Assembly: GCA_036378435.1 (NCBI GenBank)
Contig: DASUWK010000008.1
Span: forward strand, 1 to 62,395
Source: DASUWK01 sp036378435
GTDB taxonomy: Bacteria; Chloroflexota; Dormibacteria; Dormibacterales; Dormibacteraceae
DNA length: 62,395 bases
Reading direction: 5' to 3'
Of this stretch, positions 60,826 to 62,395 are shown piece after piece. The first letter of the stretch is position 1. Every line of letters begins with the position of its first letter. The position numbers and the translations under genes are program-made. The notes under the pieces were generated by a model. It had not been told where the DNA came from. It saw nothing but the letters and a program-made list of their open reading frames with translations, and did not search any database.

Positions 60826-61131
60826 GTGGGTCAGTTCAAGATGCTGAAGCAGGTCCAGCAGCTCCAGGCGAAGATGGCCAAGATGCAGGAGGAGCTGGCT
60901 GCCGCCACGGTCGAGGCGACGGCCGGCGGTGGCGCGGTGAAGGCGGTGGTGTCGGGCGAGCAGAAGCTGGTGTCGATCACCATCGACCCCGACGCGGCCG
61001 ACGACGTCGAGATGCTCCAGGACCTCGTCGTGGCGGCGGTCAACGAAGCCAACGAGAAGGCGAAGGAGATGGCCGCGAGCCGCATGCAGGAGGTCACCGC
61101 CGGCCTCGGACTCCCGCCCGGCCTCATCTAG
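60826..61131 (+). CDS. ybaB: YbaB/EbfC family nucleoid-associated protein
   Basis: 101 residues, GTG just after dnaX stop. MGQFKMLKQVQQLQAKMAKMQ is the family N-terminus (long helix); GGGAVKAVVSGEQKLVSITI strand. Dimeric DNA-binding tweezer; often co-transcribed with dnaX and recR. Confidence 0.94.
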   Translation: MGQFKMLKQVQQLQAKMAKMQEELAAATVEATAGGGAVKAVVSGEQKLVSITIDPDAADDVEMLQDLVVAAVNEANEKAKEMAASRMQEVTAGLGLPPGLI

Positions 61132-61139
61132 TCCTGATC

Positions 61140-61145
61140 TAGACT
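61140..61145 (+). promoter_or_regulatory. -10 box (TAGACT) for leaderless recR
   Basis: TAGACT, 9 nt before the GTG at 61155, so recR may also have its own leaderless mRNA. Confidence 0.45.
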
Positions 61146-61154
61146 CCCTATCCC

Positions 61155-61754
61155 GTGCCAGAGCTGCCGGCGCCTCTCGAGCGGCTGATCACCGAGCTGT
61201 CGCGCCTGCCCGGCGTCGGCCCGAAGACCGCGCAGCGCCTGGCGTTCGCCATCCTCCGCTACGAGCCCGACCGGGCCGAGGCCCTCGCCAGCGCCGTCCA
61301 GGACGTGAAGTCCCGGCTGCGCTACTGCCAGCGGTGCTTCAACATCGCCGAGGGGGAGCTGTGCGTCGTCTGCCTCAGCGGCCGGCGCAACGAGGACCTG
61401 CTCTGCGTCGTCGAGACGCCCCTGGACCTGCTGGCGATCGAGCGGACGGCCGAGTTCGACGGCGTCTACCACGTGCTGCACGGGGTGATCTCGCCGATCG
61501 ACGGCATCGGGCCGGACGACATCCACGTGCCCCAGCTGCTCCAGCGGGTCGCCGAGGGCGCGGTGCGGGAGGTGATCGTGGCCACGGATTCCGACATCGA
61601 GGGCGAGGCCACCGCCGTCTACCTGCAGCGCGCTCTCGCGCCGCTCGGCGTGACCGTCACCCGCCCCGCCCATGGGCTGCCCGTGGGAGGCGACCTCGAA
61701 TACGCGGACGAGCTCACGCTCGCCCGCGCGCTGGCCGGCCGGAGGGTCTTCTAG
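61155..61754 (+). CDS. recR: Recombination mediator RecR
   Basis: 199 residues, GTG start. Helix-hairpin-helix LSRLPGVGPKTAQRLAFAIL (about 16-35), zinc finger CQRCFNIAEGELCVVC, Toprim domain with VVETPLDLLAIERT and ATDSDIEGEATAVYL, and HGLPVGGDLEYADELTLARAL. Loads RecA with RecF/RecO. Confidence 0.96.
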   Translation: MPELPAPLERLITELSRLPGVGPKTAQRLAFAILRYEPDRAEALASAVQDVKSRLRYCQRCFNIAEGELCVVCLSGRRNEDLLCVVETPLDLLAIERTAEFDGVYHVLHGVISPIDGIGPDDIHVPQLLQRVAEGAVREVIVATDSDIEGEATAVYLQRALAPLGVTVTRPAHGLPVGGDLEYADELTLARALAGRRVF

Positions 61755-61784
61755 CCCCAGGTTTGGCCGGGATCCCGGATCGGG

Positions 61785-62019
61785 TACTATTGCCGGGCCC
61801 CAAAAGGGCCCGAGACCGCTTGCGAAGGGCGGCCGGCTTTGGGGTAGAATCGCCGTTGTGCCTCCGACGGACAGGGTTTTTGCGCCCTGTTTGAGGACCG
61901 CTGGTGCGCCGCAGAGCGCATCCGGCAAGGCGACCAGCACCTTGACAACTGAAGAGTGGGAAAGACGGACTAAGGCTTCGGCCTTGGGACCTCGTCTAAT
62001 GAATTTGAGTTTCCAGTTT
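61785..62019 (+). promoter_or_regulatory. rRNA operon promoters and leader
   Basis: P1: TTGGCC (61763-61768)-16 bp-TACTAT (61785-61790). P2: TTGCGA (61820-61825)-19 bp-TAGAAT (61845-61850). Between them CGGGCCC-CAAAA-GGGCCCG can fold; it may also attenuate read-through from recR. In the leader, hairpins ACAGGG...CCCTGT (about 61868-61892) and AAGGC-TTCG-GCCTT (about 61970). Antitermination boxA not recognised. Confidence 0.6.

Positions 62020-62395
<376 letters not shown>

Noticed and set aside
61942..61947. TTGACA as a third rRNA promoter
   Set aside because: No -10 at 15-19 bp; similar ACCTTGACAACTGAA strings are common in rRNA leaders and spacers.

Overview
The window is a dense, GC-rich chromosomal segment (62,395 bp) with no phage, IS, CRISPR or plasmid genes. 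It reads as core metabolism plus information processing. The 3' end enters a 16S rRNA gene. WhiA, a long SRP RNA with an Alu domain, a LAXTG-type surface protein, many leaderless starts and the layout whiA-gap-pgk-tpiA-gpm-secG point to a Terrabacteria-type bacterium. My best guess is a Chloroflexota-related lineage such as Candidatus Dormibacterota. That is inference; the 16S fragment would settle it.

Layout. 1-12.9 kb: uvrB, two hotdog thioesterases and uvrA; a convergent G1-family (glutamic) peptidase; a TesB-like thioesterase; an M32 carboxypeptidase; then uvrC, a RapZ C-terminal-like gene and an NAD-dependent epimerase. All three UvrABC genes lie within 11.3 kb. 12.9-16.1 kb (minus strand): 2-oxoacid dehydrogenase E1 alpha and beta, then an M24 'aminopeptidase' with altered metal ligands. 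16.2-23.6 kb: whiA, gap-pgk-tpiA-gpmA, sodA, secG and an oligopeptide-type binding lipoprotein. 23.7-25.3 kb: a secreted repeat protein with a LAKTG anchor. 25.3-33.6 kb: an SDR, an aminotransferase, an acetate block (isocitrate lyase, SatP-type acetate carrier, acetyl-CoA synthetase), a HhH-GPD protein and a GT39-like membrane glycosyltransferase. 33.6-45.6 kb: pyrophosphatase, then a nearly complete aromatic supra-operon trpEGDCFBA-aroH-aroF-tyrA-aroA, followed by a B3/B4 protein and a DAO-family oxidoreductase. 45.6-52 kb: Nudix protein, S9 peptidase and CcdA (minus), thrC-MoaD-NIL trio, mnmA. 52-59 kb: small membrane proteins and a NuoJKLMN-like module with no peripheral-arm genes, then a CDP-alcohol phosphatidyltransferase. 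59-62.4 kb: SRP RNA, dnaX, ybaB, recR, rRNA promoters and the 16S 5' end.

How the genes work together. The acetate block imports and activates acetate and feeds the glyoxylate bypass. The trp/aro block runs from DAHP to tryptophan and towards tyrosine and phenylalanine. The gap-pgk-tpi-gpm operon is lower glycolysis.

The strongest unusual signals are four. (1) A five-gene complex-I-like membrane module is intact as ORFs, but most of its proton-path charged residues are replaced. (2) There is repeated evidence for non-AUG/GUG/UUG starts: CUG in CTGA overlaps three times, AUC in whiA and AUA in the NIL gene. (3) A TANNNT box lies 6-10 nt upstream of many start codons, so leaderless mRNAs look common. 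(4) There are several short ORFs, including a Cys-rich 27-residue one ahead of isocitrate lyase. No stretch longer than 300 bp lacks a gene or an assigned feature.
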